In this document: positions 39,161-50,595 of the stretch, piece by piece
How positions within the stretch are numbered: the stretch's first letter is position 1
How the letters are laid out: each line of letters starts with the position of its first letter
Assembly (NCBI GenBank): GCA_036971475.1
Contig: JBAIZL010000008.1
Location: 29,769,719 to 29,833,718, forward strand
DNA from: Prosapia bicincta
Lineage: Eukaryota; Arthropoda; Insecta; Hemiptera; Cercopidae
DNA: 64,000 bases
Direction: 5' to 3'
Position numbers and translations under genes: made by a program
The notes under the pieces: generated by a model
What the model was told of the DNA's origin: nothing
What the model saw: only the letters and a program-made list of their open reading frames with translations
Database searches by the model: none

Positions 39161-40900
39161 AAGGTAAAATAGAGGTAGAATATTAAGACTTGTTAAGTGA
39201 AACATTCAACCAAATAAGATTTTATTTTGGTATTTTTATCTTTTGGAGGGAATGAACTAGCTGAGGTAAACAGATACTATCATGAAGTAACTATAATGGT
39301 CCCTGTCACAAGATTAAAACTGATGATACTGAATGATGTGGTCATCCTTTCAGAGATCGAAAATAAACATTACACAAACACGTACATGACGGGTTCGATC
39401 CCAGGCGCTACTTGGTCACGTGTTACAATGTGAAATTTATACCGCCATTTCTCCCTCTACTTTCAACATACAACCACACGGGACGTCTCTTTACAATCAG
39501 TTTCGTTTCGGCTACAATAGTATATAGTTGTCTTAAGTTGTCTTAGAAATTGTCACACTGATTGTTACAATTCTATTATTCGTTATTTTTAATATGAATT
39601 AACGAAATGAATTTTAACAAATTTCTTGTTTGTAATAAAAACAAATATCCACAAATAAATTAAAACCCTCAATTTAATTCATTTCTTTATTTAGGCTAGT
39701 ACACACGCCACTGTCTTATAAAAGGTATTACTCTCTTTGACGTATGTTTGGATAAAAAAGGAGGCACTTGCTAAACCTATGCCTTACGGGTCGCGTTCCT
39801 CGTGTCGGTTTCTTCCAGGTCATTGGAAAAAATTAAAATTAATAAATCCACCGCCGCTAGGTTGCTATTTTAAAATGTCCCCGCCCCATTGAAGGTGTTC
39901 AGTGCTCTGTCGAATATTAGGAATAGCTCTCCAGTTCTGTCAGTAAACATAGTGTCATAGTAACAAAAAATACAGGAGTGCTAGTAGACAATTGTTTTGT
40001 GAATCAGCAGGTTAGGTGTAGACCGGTATCCACCGATTCTCTGGATTGGTTACATGTTTTCAAAACCCTCAATAGATCTGCAACTAAATGAACGGTTTCA
40101 TCGTTAACAATATTCAATCTAGATTTCCATGCTTGCACTGCACAGGATAAAGGCCAAGTACGAATTCAGCTTTTTTCTTCTGAATTTCTCATTTAATTAT
40201 CAGTGTTAGAGTTATTACACTAACTTCTCCTATATCCTTACTTTACGAAAGTACATTTATTCTCATTTAATTTATTTTATCTCATTGAGCTTTCTGCCAC
40301 AATTTTTAAATTCTATTTCTTTCGTGTTACAATCATTTAAGAGTTTTTGCAGTTTAAGGACGATGTTGCAGAATGTTTAGACTAATACATCGAATTTTCT
40401 TCAACATTTCTTCTTCAGTGTATTAAAAAAAATGAAAATTTCAATTTTAAGTTTTTACTGCTTGTAAAAAAATATTAAAGGATAAGTAAAGGGTTGGCAT
40501 AAAGTTTATTTACAGTAAGTTTTAAAAGTTAGGCCTATCGTAGAAAAACAACAAATATTGTATCACCTTTACCTCAGGTAGGTAACCAGAAAAATCTAAC
40601 TATATTGTACATTGTAAATAAAAGAAGGCTTTTATTTGGTCGAATCTCATCTAATGTTAATTTCTTGTTCACGTAGGCCCATCGAACACGTCTATATTTC
40701 ATAGGTTCAAACGAGCACAAATAACCACTTTCGGATAAAAAAATTAAACATTGAAATAATAGTATTTCTGTACTTACGACAGCCAAATGTAACAAAAAAA
40801 CTGTTTTATTTTTCTGTGAGCATATGCTTTATAAGGGTGCATATAGTATTCTAACAAGGAGTAAAATTTTCACGAAGATATGACATTTTAGTGCCAATAC
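39161..40900. other. Left-arm interior without a recognised gene
   Basis: Short unrelated frames only. A GGTTCGATCCC string at about 39391 resembles a tRNA B box, but no A box lies at the right distance. Nothing else is identified. Confidence 0.35.
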
Positions 40901-40904
40901 CAAT

Positions 40905-41170
40905 CAGTATAAATATTTTATAAAGATAAGGGCAAAACATTTTAAGTATTTATATAAGGATTCATGTATCATAGGTGGTTTTCTGCCAATAAAACTAAAG
41001 AGCAGTTCAGGTGGTGTAAGCAATGGTAAATATTTAAACTTCTTTAATTCTACATCTATAAAGAATGTATGTAAGGATATAGTTCTTCCCAATGTATATT
41101 GCATTGTAGACATCACGGTGAAAAACGATTTCGGTAAGCAATGTAATATATCTATTTTATTTATCCACCA
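40905..41170 (-). repeat. Inner inverted repeat, left copy (possible decayed coding segment)
   Basis: The minus strand matches the plus strand of 42570-42800 at well above background (for example CAATATACATTGGGAAGAAC and CTTAAAATGTTTTGCCCTTA in both). In the same frame both copies encode MQYTLGRTISLH-like and LQYTLGRTISLH, then FKYLP and YLKCFAL. The left copy stays open for 93 codons (40904-41185). The frame conservation might reflect a former gene or simply the DNA similarity. Confidence 0.6.
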
Positions 41171-42231
41171 TATTTGATTTGTCATAGGTTGTTATAGGTA
41201 CAATTGTGTTTGAGTAAAGACCTATTTTTTCTAAAAGTTATTCTTTAACTACATTCATTAAATTTTCCTGGTATTCGTTGTTGGCAGGTTTAAAAAAATT
41301 ATTTAATTCCTCCCTTAGATATTTTCCGAAAGGATGACACTTCACCTTGATTGTGATGTTACTTTCATCAAGACACGTTGAATGCACCTGAAAATATATC
41401 TGATAAGATTTAAATATATTTTAATCTTTTTCTTTAATTCTATCTTTAACCGTATCCCTCCTGGCTCGCATATCTACAATTTGATATATTATTATTGTGG
41501 TGAAAAAATTTACAAATATTTTGGCGAATATAGCTGAGGAACCAGTCTTCAAAAACTAGCTGTAAAATAGCGTTATGCAGAGTGACAGAATGAAATTAGT
41601 CACTATGATGGTATTTCTTGTTTAAAAAACAAGACGTAAAAGATAATGACTGTTTTGTAGATTTTTTTTCACTTTAAAAAATCTCTCCGTTCTTCGGTCG
41701 ACATGTTACATACATTTTTATAGTTAGTATCAGAATGATTTTAGTTCGTTCGGCTGTGTCTGATCTCAAGATAAAGTCTGCTAATACTCAATCACTTTTC
41801 AAAACTGTCTCCTTTGTTATATATTTTACGAATCCTACCACTAGCAATACCAGTTAATAAATAACTCCTAATTACAAACTTAATATTTCAATTTGAATAT
41901 TCTCTTTTTTTCGTTGATAGAAAATTACTTCAGTTAAGCAACCCTAACCAAGAGCTTATAAAACGTTTTGTAGTCAATCTTTAGACGTTGATAATGATAA
42001 ATATTTACTACCGATGATTACGGTAATTTTTCACTACATTTTAGATTTACTGATATTTTACTGATAATCTCGTTTTATTTTTATGGTAGGCGAACATAAA
42101 GACTATCTACGATTAAAACATTGGGCGTCCTGATAAAGTTTACAACGGGAATCGGCTATTTTCTAGCTATAATTGCCGATACTTAGTATGGTATTCATAT
42201 CGTATGGTATCCTCGCAAGCAAGAATCAGTA

Positions 42232-42449
42232 CAGTAGTCTTGGAGAGCCAAGCAACATTAATTTATGTATGTACTGTAATCAATAAAATTCTGCATACGT
42301 ATTTTGTGCATTCCTAATTATAGCATTAGGGTTCATTAGAACTCCTGTTTTTTTTTTAGTGTACCGGAAGCTATTTCCGTGTAATCCAAGTTTTCGGTAA
42401 TCCGACGCTTTCTCAGTGCCATCTACCTCGAATTATTCATGCACTACTG
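42232..42449 (-). mobile_element. pogo/Tigger-like MITE with TA target duplication
   Basis: It begins CAGTAGTCTTGG and ends CACTACTG, each flanked by TA (42230-42231 and 42450-42451), giving a short TIR (CAGTAGTC/G). Read on the minus strand, the right half shows GCGTCGGATTACCGAAAACT-like and GGATTACACGGAAATAGC, typical of pogo/Tigger termini. At 218 bp it has no coding sequence and would have depended on a transposase from elsewhere. Confidence 0.7.
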
Positions 42450-42569
42450 TATTTGTTTCCGTACCAATGATCACCATACTTGAAACAATTTTTCATGCAA
42501 CTCTAAAGTGAGTGAAAATCCCATAGACATTAAGGTTACTCTTGGGACTAGAATATTGAGGATAAACAT

Positions 42570-42800
42570 AATAGATTTATTACATTGCTTACTGAATACG
42601 TTTTGATTCCTAGCTACACTGCAATATACATTGGGAAGAACTATATCCTTACATATAATCTTCAGAGATGTAGAAATAAAGAATTTTAAATATTTACCAT
42701 GGTTTAAACCGCCTGAACTGCTCTCTAGTTTAATTGGCATATTAACATCTATGATACATGTATCCTTAAATTAGTACTTAAAATGTTTTGCCCTTATGGT
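42570..42800 (+). repeat. Inner inverted repeat, right copy
   Basis: Inverted counterpart of 40905-41170. The frame corresponding to the left copy contains in-frame stops here (after LLNTF and after HVSLN), so this copy is not coding now. An unrelated 66-codon frame (42783-42983) overlaps its end and is unrecognised. Confidence 0.6.
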
Positions 42801-43054
42801 CATAGAATGTGTGTATACATCCACGTGTTCTTTCTTATCTACATTATTTATATCTTTCAAACTATTTTTGAGAATTTGGATGAAAAAAATATATATAATG
42901 TTATTATTGATAAAAATGATGTTGTATGGCCTATAAATAACGCTAGCTCTTTAATACCTTGGTCATTCATTTGGAAAAGTTGAGATATTGTTGCCAAGTG
43001 TTTCATTACAGTCCTCGATGTAAGTACTTCAGGAATGTAAACATGGTATTTTAG

Positions 43055-44885
43055 GACATACAGCTGTGGATTCGCGACCTTATCTTGGAGAGAACTATGC
43101 TATGTATTTACAGACACAATTCTGATATGGAAACATAAACAGCCGACACTCCGAAAGCCATTCTGACGCGTTTGTTTACTTGATGACCAAACTTATCTTA
43201 ATGTTCCGGTCAATGCATCTCGTTCTTTTCCCTTGGTGCTCTTAGATACTATAGGATGGATAAAGTATTTATTTTTTAACTTAACTTGCTTTTCAAATTA
43301 ATTGTCATAGCATATCTATCAGATTTTAAGAATCTAAAAGTGACTATTATTTGCTGTATATTCTTACAATTTGGTAACATTGCAAACATGGTAACACTAG
43401 TCTGCAACACATCTATTAACAGATGTAACACTTAATATGGCCTACTCCATATATATTCACTAAAGGTTAATACCAATGTATTCAACAAACATATTAATAA
43501 AATAAACTATAGCCTACCAGCGGCTAAAGTCGAGTATAGAAACAAATGTTTCCGTCTTTATATGACCATTTTGATGTTGGGAGAAAACAATAAATTATTT
43601 ACGTTTACGCCGTATGTAAATGAGAGATAGGGTGGAAAAGATAGAATGCAGAAAGTCAGTTTTCCGGGCCTTCGTCCACGAGAGTACTTGTCGAGTGCGA
43701 GCCTTTATCTTTGTGTGGCTTGGACCTATGTTTGTTTACACCAGACAGCCTGATATCGTAATATAAACTGACAACACTCGCACAGATGTCATTTAGGTAC
43801 AAATTTACACAGCGGCTCAGAACATTCTAGACATATTGGTTGTACAAAGACAGCTTACAAAGTGTAACTAGTCTTTCTATTTTTTGTTGCTGGACAAATT
43901 CTACATTGTTTATAACAATGTATCTATACAAATAGAAAAATTTGTAAATTTCTGGAGGTTGCAGTTTTTCGAAATCGTCTTCATCGTTTGATGGACTTCA
44001 TTGAGATTCGGTATCATATTAATTCACGGTATCATGCTCAATTACTTCTTCACTCTGTTGCACAATTCCCCTATTCTCTTTGATGCCTTCTAAAAGTTGG
44101 TCATTAGATACAGCACCTGAATCACTGTCTTCTTCGGATAACCCGTCGCTGATGGTCAGGCACGATGACGGTAGTTAAAGGTTAAGCTTGGAATTTGTAG
44201 ATATTGGCATAATAGGTTTTCTGGATATATAAGCTGATAAAGATAAGTCGATGAAATGATGTGGGTCAAAAATTTCTCTTTGTCGTTTATTCTAAGTTGT
44301 ATAAAGGTTGAAAAAATATAAGGTCTACTTATTTATAGTTTTTTTTTTAAATTTACGGTTATAGTAGAAGTTTTACATTAACTGATGGCTGAAAAGTCAT
44401 TCCGCTGCCCCCGCTAACGATACCATCCTTTTTAAGAGAACAAAAGAAAATAACACGAAAAGAGAAGAAAATTAATTACCCGACGAAGAATGAGAAAACA
44501 AACATAAATGTTTAGATAGTCTAAGTAAAAATGGAAAGAAAATATATGACAATTAGGTAGACAAAATACATTTAAAAAAAATTAAATAAATTAATTATTT
44601 TTTTTTAAATTATCAATTTGGGACAAACAGTTATCTTTTCAAATTGAATCGTTCAAGCATACAGTCTTTAAAATGCTTAAAGCACATGGACAGGCTGCAC
44701 TGAAACACAGCTCCAAGTTATAAAGATTAGTTTGATAGACATGACGTAAACAAACGTACTAGAACTGCTATCGGTGTGACGCCTGTTTATATTTTCATAT
44801 GACAAACATTTCTGTAAATAGATGTAGCATAACTTCTGTCCAAGACAAGGTCACGAGCCCGACTCTTTATGTTGGTTATGTTGCA
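43055..44885 (-). mobile_element. Probable internally deleted piggyBac-like element
   Basis: Inverted segments at about 43055-43210 and 44720-44885 (for example GTAAACAAACG, CTGTTTATATTTTCATAT and CCAAGACAAGGTC on the right, with complements on the left) surround a shortened transposase remnant. No clean TTAA at the ends was found, so the limits are uncertain. It lies within the right arm of the 10-kb inverted element and would explain why that arm is longer between its inner and outer repeats. Confidence 0.5.
43789..44170 (-). pseudogene. piggyBac transposase remnant: acidic N-terminus joined to cysteine-rich C-terminus
   Basis: On the minus strand an acidic stretch (ISDGLSEEDSDSGAVSND, about 44155-44100) resembles the N-terminus of piggyBac transposases. 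Less than 250 bp later the sequence gives CRICPATKNRKTSYT (about 43905-43860) and, in another frame, CLECSEPLCKF followed by a stop. This matches the cysteine-rich zinc-binding tail of the family. The whole catalytic middle (normally several hundred residues) is missing. The ends therefore survive without the core, as in non-autonomous deletion derivatives. Stops and a frameshift are present. Confidence 0.5.
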
Positions 44886-44939
44886 TAGTTGGAAACATGC
44901 CAATTTCGGGCGAAGTATTGTTAATGGGATATATTACCC

Positions 44940-46610
44940 CAAATCACCCCTTGGTATCCCCGTACATGCCCGGCGAATTTTCATGACGTAGGACTAGGAG
45001 CTTCGAAAATCTTCGAATGCACATGTTTGGGCAATCTTTTAGATTCTGGCTAGTTTTACCTAAATTTACCCACAGCGACAACCGTAGTCCCATCTCGGAT
45101 TGCGCATGGCCAACTTCGGTGCTAGGATTAGACTCAGCATTATTAAAAACCCCGAGTGATGATTTTATAACGATCTCTTGGCCTCTGACCTTTTTACCCC
45201 AATTCTCCCTTTGCTACTCCCGTAGAGCCCACACCCGTCCATCCCTGGTCTCTTTCGATGACGGTATTGAATTCAGCATCCTCAAAAACCCCCGAGTTGT
45301 TATGTTCCAGCGATTTTTTGAATTTTGACTTTTTCACTCCAATTCACCCCTGTGGTACTCGCGCTGGAACCATACTAGTGCATCCCCGGCGACTTTCGGT
45401 GACGGCATTAAATTTCGCCTTACCAAAATCCCCCGTGTCGTTATTTTCTAGTAATTTTTTGACTTTTGACTTTTTTACCCCAAATCATCCCTTTGGAACT
45501 AACGTAGAGTCAAAACTGTCCATCCTCGGTGACTCTAATGACGTCATTGAATTTAGCATCCTCAGAAACCCTCGAACGGTCATTTTCCCGCGATTCTTAG
45601 GCATTTGATATTTTCACCCCAATTCATCCCTTTGGTACTCGCGTGGAACCACACCAATGCATTCCCGTAGACTTTCGGTGACGGCATTGAATTCCCCCTC
45701 ATCAAAATTTCCCGAGTTTTTATTTTCTAATAGTTTTTTTAAATTTGGAGATTTCTACCCCAAATCATCCCTTTGGCACTTACATAGAGTCTCATCTGTC
45801 CATCCCCGGTGACTTTCGATGGCAGCATTGAATTCAGCATCCTCAAAAACCCCCGAGTGGTTATGTTTCAGCGATTTTTTGACTTTTGACGTTTTCACCC
45901 CAATTCACCCCTTTGGTACTCGTGGGGAACCATACCAGTGCATCCCCGGCGACTTCGGTGACGGCATTAAATTCCGCTTTACCAAAATCCCCCGAGTGTT
46001 TATTTTCTAGTAATTTTTTGTTTTTTTACTCTTTTACCCCAAATCATCCCTTTGATACTAACGTAGAGTTACAACCGTCCATCCCCGGTGACTCTAGATA
46101 ACGTCATTGAATTTAGAATCCTCAGAAACCCTCGAACGGTCATTTTCCCGCGATTCTTAGGCATTTGACATTTTCACCCCAATTCATCCCTTTAGTACTC
46201 GCGTGAAACCACACCAATGCATTTCCGGCGACTCTCGGTGACGGCATTGAATTCCGCCTTACCAAAATCCCCCGAGTGGTTATTTTCTAGTAATTTTTTG
46301 ACTTTTGACTTTTTTTACCCCAAATGGTCCGTTTGGTACTTACGTATAGTCACATCCGGTTCATCTCCGGTGACTCTAGATGACGCCATTGAATTTAGCA
46401 TCCTCAAAAACCCCCCGAATAGTCATTATCCCGCGATTTTTGGACATCTGACATTTTTACCATAATTCAACCCATTTTGTACATGGGTTTAGCCTCACCA
46501 GTACATCCCCGGTGACTTTCGATGACGGCATTGAATTCAGCATCCTCAAAAACCCCCGAGTGGTCACTTTCCAGCGATTCTTTGTCCAATTCAAATATAC
46601 ACATTATGTA
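44940..46610 (-). repeat. Right-arm tandem array, ~141-bp repeat inverted relative to 37.4-39.16 kb
   Basis: Blocks of about 141 bp contain ACCCCAAATCATCCCTTTGG, GTCCATCCCCGGTGACT and GCATCCTCAAAAACCCCCGA. The complement matches the left-arm array (GGAGTAGCAAA, GTCAATGGGGAT, GCTGAGTC). A higher-order period of about 560 bp is visible: CATTTTCCCGCGATTCTTAG at about 45580 and 46140, and GGAACCATAC near 45367 and 45928. The overlapping short plus-strand frames (45017-46465) are translations of this repeat. Confidence 0.88.
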
Positions 46611-46944
46611 GTACGATTGATATCTATGTGGATGCCAGCAATGTTGCCCAGTTTGTGGCTGCCATAATGTTAGGGAATGTTTGAAATATACAGTAAATTT
46701 ATATACAGGAGGCGACTATGCTGCCCCTGGCGGAAATGTTACGAGCTTGTGATATACAAATCCCGTTCACTCTCCTATCAATACGAGTACCGTTTGGTTA
46801 TTACAAATTATTTTTTAAAAATTCCGAACGACCATAGAACTTCCAAATACAGTATACCACCAATAAAACACTTCTTATTACACTTATTGACATGATTTTT
46901 ATTTCGATTATTGTCAAAGGGTGTTACATTATCATGGATTACTA

Positions 46945-46970
46945 TGTGGCAGCCGTATACGGCTGCCACA
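46945..46970. repeat. Perfect 26-bp palindrome near the right terminus
   Basis: The half-site TGTGGCAGCCGTA is followed immediately by its exact complement. It lies about 70 bp inside the right end of the 10-kb element and uses the GGCAGCC motif that is also repeated at the left end. It could be a transposase-binding or structural site. Confidence 0.85.
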
Positions 46971-47035
46971 AGTACCCGGCTGCCAGTTTGAATGCAAAAT
47001 GACCAATGTATGGTCTCCGTATTGTTAGCAGGCTG

Positions 47036-47037
<2 letters not shown>

Positions 47038-47104
<67 letters not shown>
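47038..47104. repeat. (TA)n microsatellite at the right end of the 10-kb inverted element
   Basis: A TA run of about 65 bp directly outside the right terminal motif, mirroring the tract at 36869-36928. Confidence 0.94.
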
Positions 47105-47109
<5 letters not shown>

Positions 47110-48083
47110 CATAAAGTACGAGGCTTTAGATTAAATTCAGTTAGTTGCTAACTGAATCATCTGTTGAATTAAGCAAGGAAAGACACAAATAGTTTTTCTA
47201 GTGCGGACAAAGCAGGTACCATGGCATTATCCTTTTCCAGGAAAGCTATAAGTTGAGTCCGGCAACCATAGACAATAGAGAAGGGTCCATAGTGGTTAAG
47301 ACGGGAAATCCAGCGGCCGATAGAGCCTGGGAAAATAACCGTGTACAGTTAGGTTTAGCTAATTGTAGAACTGTGGGAAACTTACAAAGAACTTATTGGT
47401 GGTAGTGGGAAAGATTAGATTTTGAATAAAAACTAAATGATCGGGAGTTTAAGGAAAGTTTTGAGAGGAGTCTCAGAGGAAGACAGGTTGGTGGGATCAA
47501 GGATGGAAGTGTTGTAAAGGGGGGATTTTGTTAAATTAAGTAAAATTTAGAAAAGTGCGACGTAAAAGTTTTTTTTTTTGAAATATAAAGTAAGTTTTTT
47601 CTGTGTCAAGTGTAAGTGCAGAAGGTAATAACCAAGGCCAGGATTCCAGGGACTCTTCAGAACAAGTATTATTTGAATATAAGTGTAGCAAACAGACATC
47701 TATCTTTTAGTTCAGATCAAATTTCAATTTCATCAAAATTTATAAAAATTATTCTAGTTTCACCATTTCTAATTTAAAGCAAAGTTCCCGTAATAGCGAC
47801 CCGAGAGCAAGAATAAAATTTTAATACAGTTTTTTTTTTATGTTATTTTATTAGAAATCTAAAGCCTCAGACGTCCACCTTTTATCATTGTAATATTAGT
47901 TAAGATATCAATCCTGTCACTGCAAAATATTAATATAAATTTGGAATAATGTGTAGAGTTAATTGAAGAGAATAAATTGAAGAGATTGTTAATTCTTTAT
48001 AAACCTGAAGGTGTGACATTAATAGGTAAGGTAAATAAATAACATTTAAATATAAATTTAATTATAACAAAAGTTAAGTTATA

Positions 48084-48084
<1 letters not shown>
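47105..48084. other. Unannotated DNA
   Basis: No supported open frame, repeat array or transposon. A few T-rich and A-rich runs only. Confidence 0.35.
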
Positions 48085-48118
<34 letters not shown>

Positions 48119-48153
48119 CGTGTGTGTGTGTGCGTGCGTGCGTGCGTGCATGC

Positions 48154-48217
<64 letters not shown>

Positions 48218-48235
48218 AGAGAGGGGGAGAGAGGT
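48085..48235. repeat. Compound (TA)n(TG)n(CGTG)n(CG)n(TG)n(AG)n microsatellite
   Basis: TA, TG, then CGTGCGTG and GCGCGCGCGCG, then TG again, ending in GAGAGAGAGGGGGAGAGAG. Alternating purine-pyrimidine composition makes it a strong Z-DNA candidate. The frames on both strands are repeat translations. Confidence 0.94.
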
Positions 48236-49613
48236 TATAACACATACATCAGTATTAATGCGTTGCACATACACTTTATCCTTTTCTATTCTATTGGTTC
48301 GATAACATTCACGTGATTCTCCATCTGTTGCTGAATAATTAAATAACCATTATGGCTTGGTGGAGAGATTACTCAATCAGATATCGAATGTATTTTAGAT
48401 TTGCAATCTAAGAAATTGCCACGCTCAAAGAATTGAGCCGACTGTCGGTGAAGCAAGAATTGTAATTAAATGCGGCTTTGATGACGTAGAACAAATCCCG
48501 TTTGAATTAATTAGAGTAGGTGGGGTGTTGCAGAAGTATTCCTTCGTTCTAATAATTAATAATAAAAGACCACTAAGGGGAAAGAATTAATAGTTTTGTT
48601 TAAGTTTTTGTAGTAGTTGCATTTATACCACAGCTACGGAGCTTATTATATGACTTTTATATAAGACATTTATTGCTATAAAACAATAGCACTGGTTCTG
48701 GCCAGTTACAGGAGGATATCAAAGTATTACCAAAAGATTATCTTTAACATATTTAGTAGCTACCGGTTGATAACAGTCCTAAAGTGAGATACAGCTACTC
48801 ACAACTAAAATACTGCCAGCGCACACATAGCAGGCCTATTTACTTATTATGTTTTCATAAATTTACTTCTTTAGTTAATAAATAAATTGATTTTATAATG
48901 GCAAATTAGAGACAAAACCTGAATCTAAAGAAAAAGAAAAAATCAGGCTGTTGCGCACGGGGGAGTGATGACAGAAGTGAATGAAATGTAAATATAAGTT
49001 TATAATAAACGTGTAATTACTATAGTTAACAATAAATTATTTTAGGTAACAAAGAAAAAATGTATTATATGTTTACTAAATAGACTACATTTTTTTAAAC
49101 AAAGCAATTAAGCACCTAAGAAGGTTTTTATTTCAAAAATTGAAGTAAAATATACAACTTATTGTTATCGTTATATTGAACTATTTGTATTAGGTTTCAT
49201 CAAAATTTAAACAAATTAATATATTTATCAATCTATCAAAACTATTTAATAAAAAGCTTTCTCCCTAACAATAATCAATAAATAATGTAAACACAAACTA
49301 CGTATTAGAATAGTTATTTTACAACATAATGTACAACATAAAATCCGTTGATATATGAGTTCATATGTTATTAATTAGTTCACTTTGAGGTGACTCTTAG
49401 CGTAACCTGATCGAAGCTATTTTGACGAAAGTTATACCGACACGAAATTATATGTTTTACTCCATTAAGTACGTTTTTGTAGACGTCGCTATAGATGTTT
49501 ACACTTATTCCACTAAGAAAAATTATTTCTTCGTAGTAAAATAGCCAGTACTTTGGCCCTGAGTTGTGGGTCTATTTGGGTGGCCGCAGGTGGACCTGGC
49601 TCCTGGGTGTCCT
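48236..49613. other. Unannotated AT-rich DNA
   Basis: No supported coding region. The last 50 bp (about 49560-49613) are GC-richer and border the MULE terminus. Confidence 0.35.
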
Positions 49614-50564
49614 GTAAATCCGTACCACTGAAAATCGGTCCCACTGCGGAATTTCTGAGAACAGCCAGGGCGAGTTATTTTGGGAATACCTACTAGTACC
49701 AAGACTTTTTTATGGATGGGACATTTAAAAGCTGTAGTAAGCAGTTTACACAGATGTATTCAATACACGCAGACTTTGGAAGTTCGACGGGTGAAACAAA
49801 TATTTATCCTGTTGTGTTCGCTCTCTTAACGAACAAAAAAAAGATACTTACGTCCGTCTGTTCAGGAAAGTACTTGAAATTATTCCATAGTGGAAACCAA
49901 GAAATGTCACCGTTGATTTCGAAGCTGCGGCGATTTCTGCGCTCCAAGATGTGTTTCCATCGGTTATAATCCACGGATGCAATTTCCATATGGAAAAATG
50001 TCTCTGGAGGAAAATTCAAGATTTGGGACTTGTACGTAAGTACAGGGAAAATGAGAAAATACAGATGTGAGTTCGAATGTGCGCTGCACTTGCATTCCTT
50101 CGACCTGAAGATGTCGTGGACGGCTGGCTCGAGATACACTCTGGAGCACCTGATGTAACCAAACTTGCTGAATTCTTTGATTACTTTGTTGAAAGATGGT
50201 TGGAAAATTCTGAAATTCCGATCGATCTTTGGAGCTGCTACAAGAGGTGCCATCGAACTACCAATGTCGTTGAAGGCTGGCACAACAAGATTAATAACGT
50301 TCTTGGGAAACCAAATCCAAAAATCAAAGATGTGATCTACTGCATGAAAAAAGAAGCGGAAAATTCAGCGTGTGCATTGATGAGGTTGGAGTTGCACATG
50401 GAAGGCAAACGAAGGAAAACAAAGTACATGAAATTTGACGAAAGACTGAAAAAAACAGTAGAAAAGTATGAAGAAGATGGTGACATCAGGGCTTGTATAA
50501 AAACTATCTCACCCCTCCAAAAACTAGAGTAGTTTGTTGAGCTCAAAATCAAAACCAAAATGAA

Positions 50565-50595
<31 letters not shown>

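Larger units (their letters stand above)
36929..47037. mobile_element. Giant inverted (foldback-type) element of about 10.1 kb
   Basis: The left terminus reads TATACATCCCGCTATCAATA (36926-36945). The complement of the right terminus (ending about 47037) reads TATACAGCCTGCTAACAATA, then TGGCAGCC-type sequence follows in both. Inside, three pairs of inverted segments share nearly one symmetry centre (about 41.9-42.1 kb): the GGCAGC-rich ends (36.94-37.19 and 46.62-47.03 kb), the ~141-bp tandem arrays (37.4-39.16 and 44.94-46.61 kb) and an inner pair (40.91-41.17 and 42.57-42.80 kb). Both ends are embedded in (TA)n, which would hide a TA target duplication. No complete transposase is readable. 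Foldback-like elements with tandem repeats in their arms are known, but I cannot place this one in a family. An alternative is a local inverted duplication rather than a transposed unit. Confidence 0.6.

Noticed and set aside
39389..39400. GGTTCGATCCC, a tRNA-like B box that might mark a tRNA or SINE
   Set aside because: No A box at the right distance, no cloverleaf and no adjacent poly(A) or repeat tail; a single 11-bp match is weak.
45017..46465. A run of short plus-strand frames with similar peptides that could be a repeat protein
   Set aside because: They are translations of the ~141-bp tandem repeat, switch frame between units and are matched by the inverted array at 37.4-39.2 kb.
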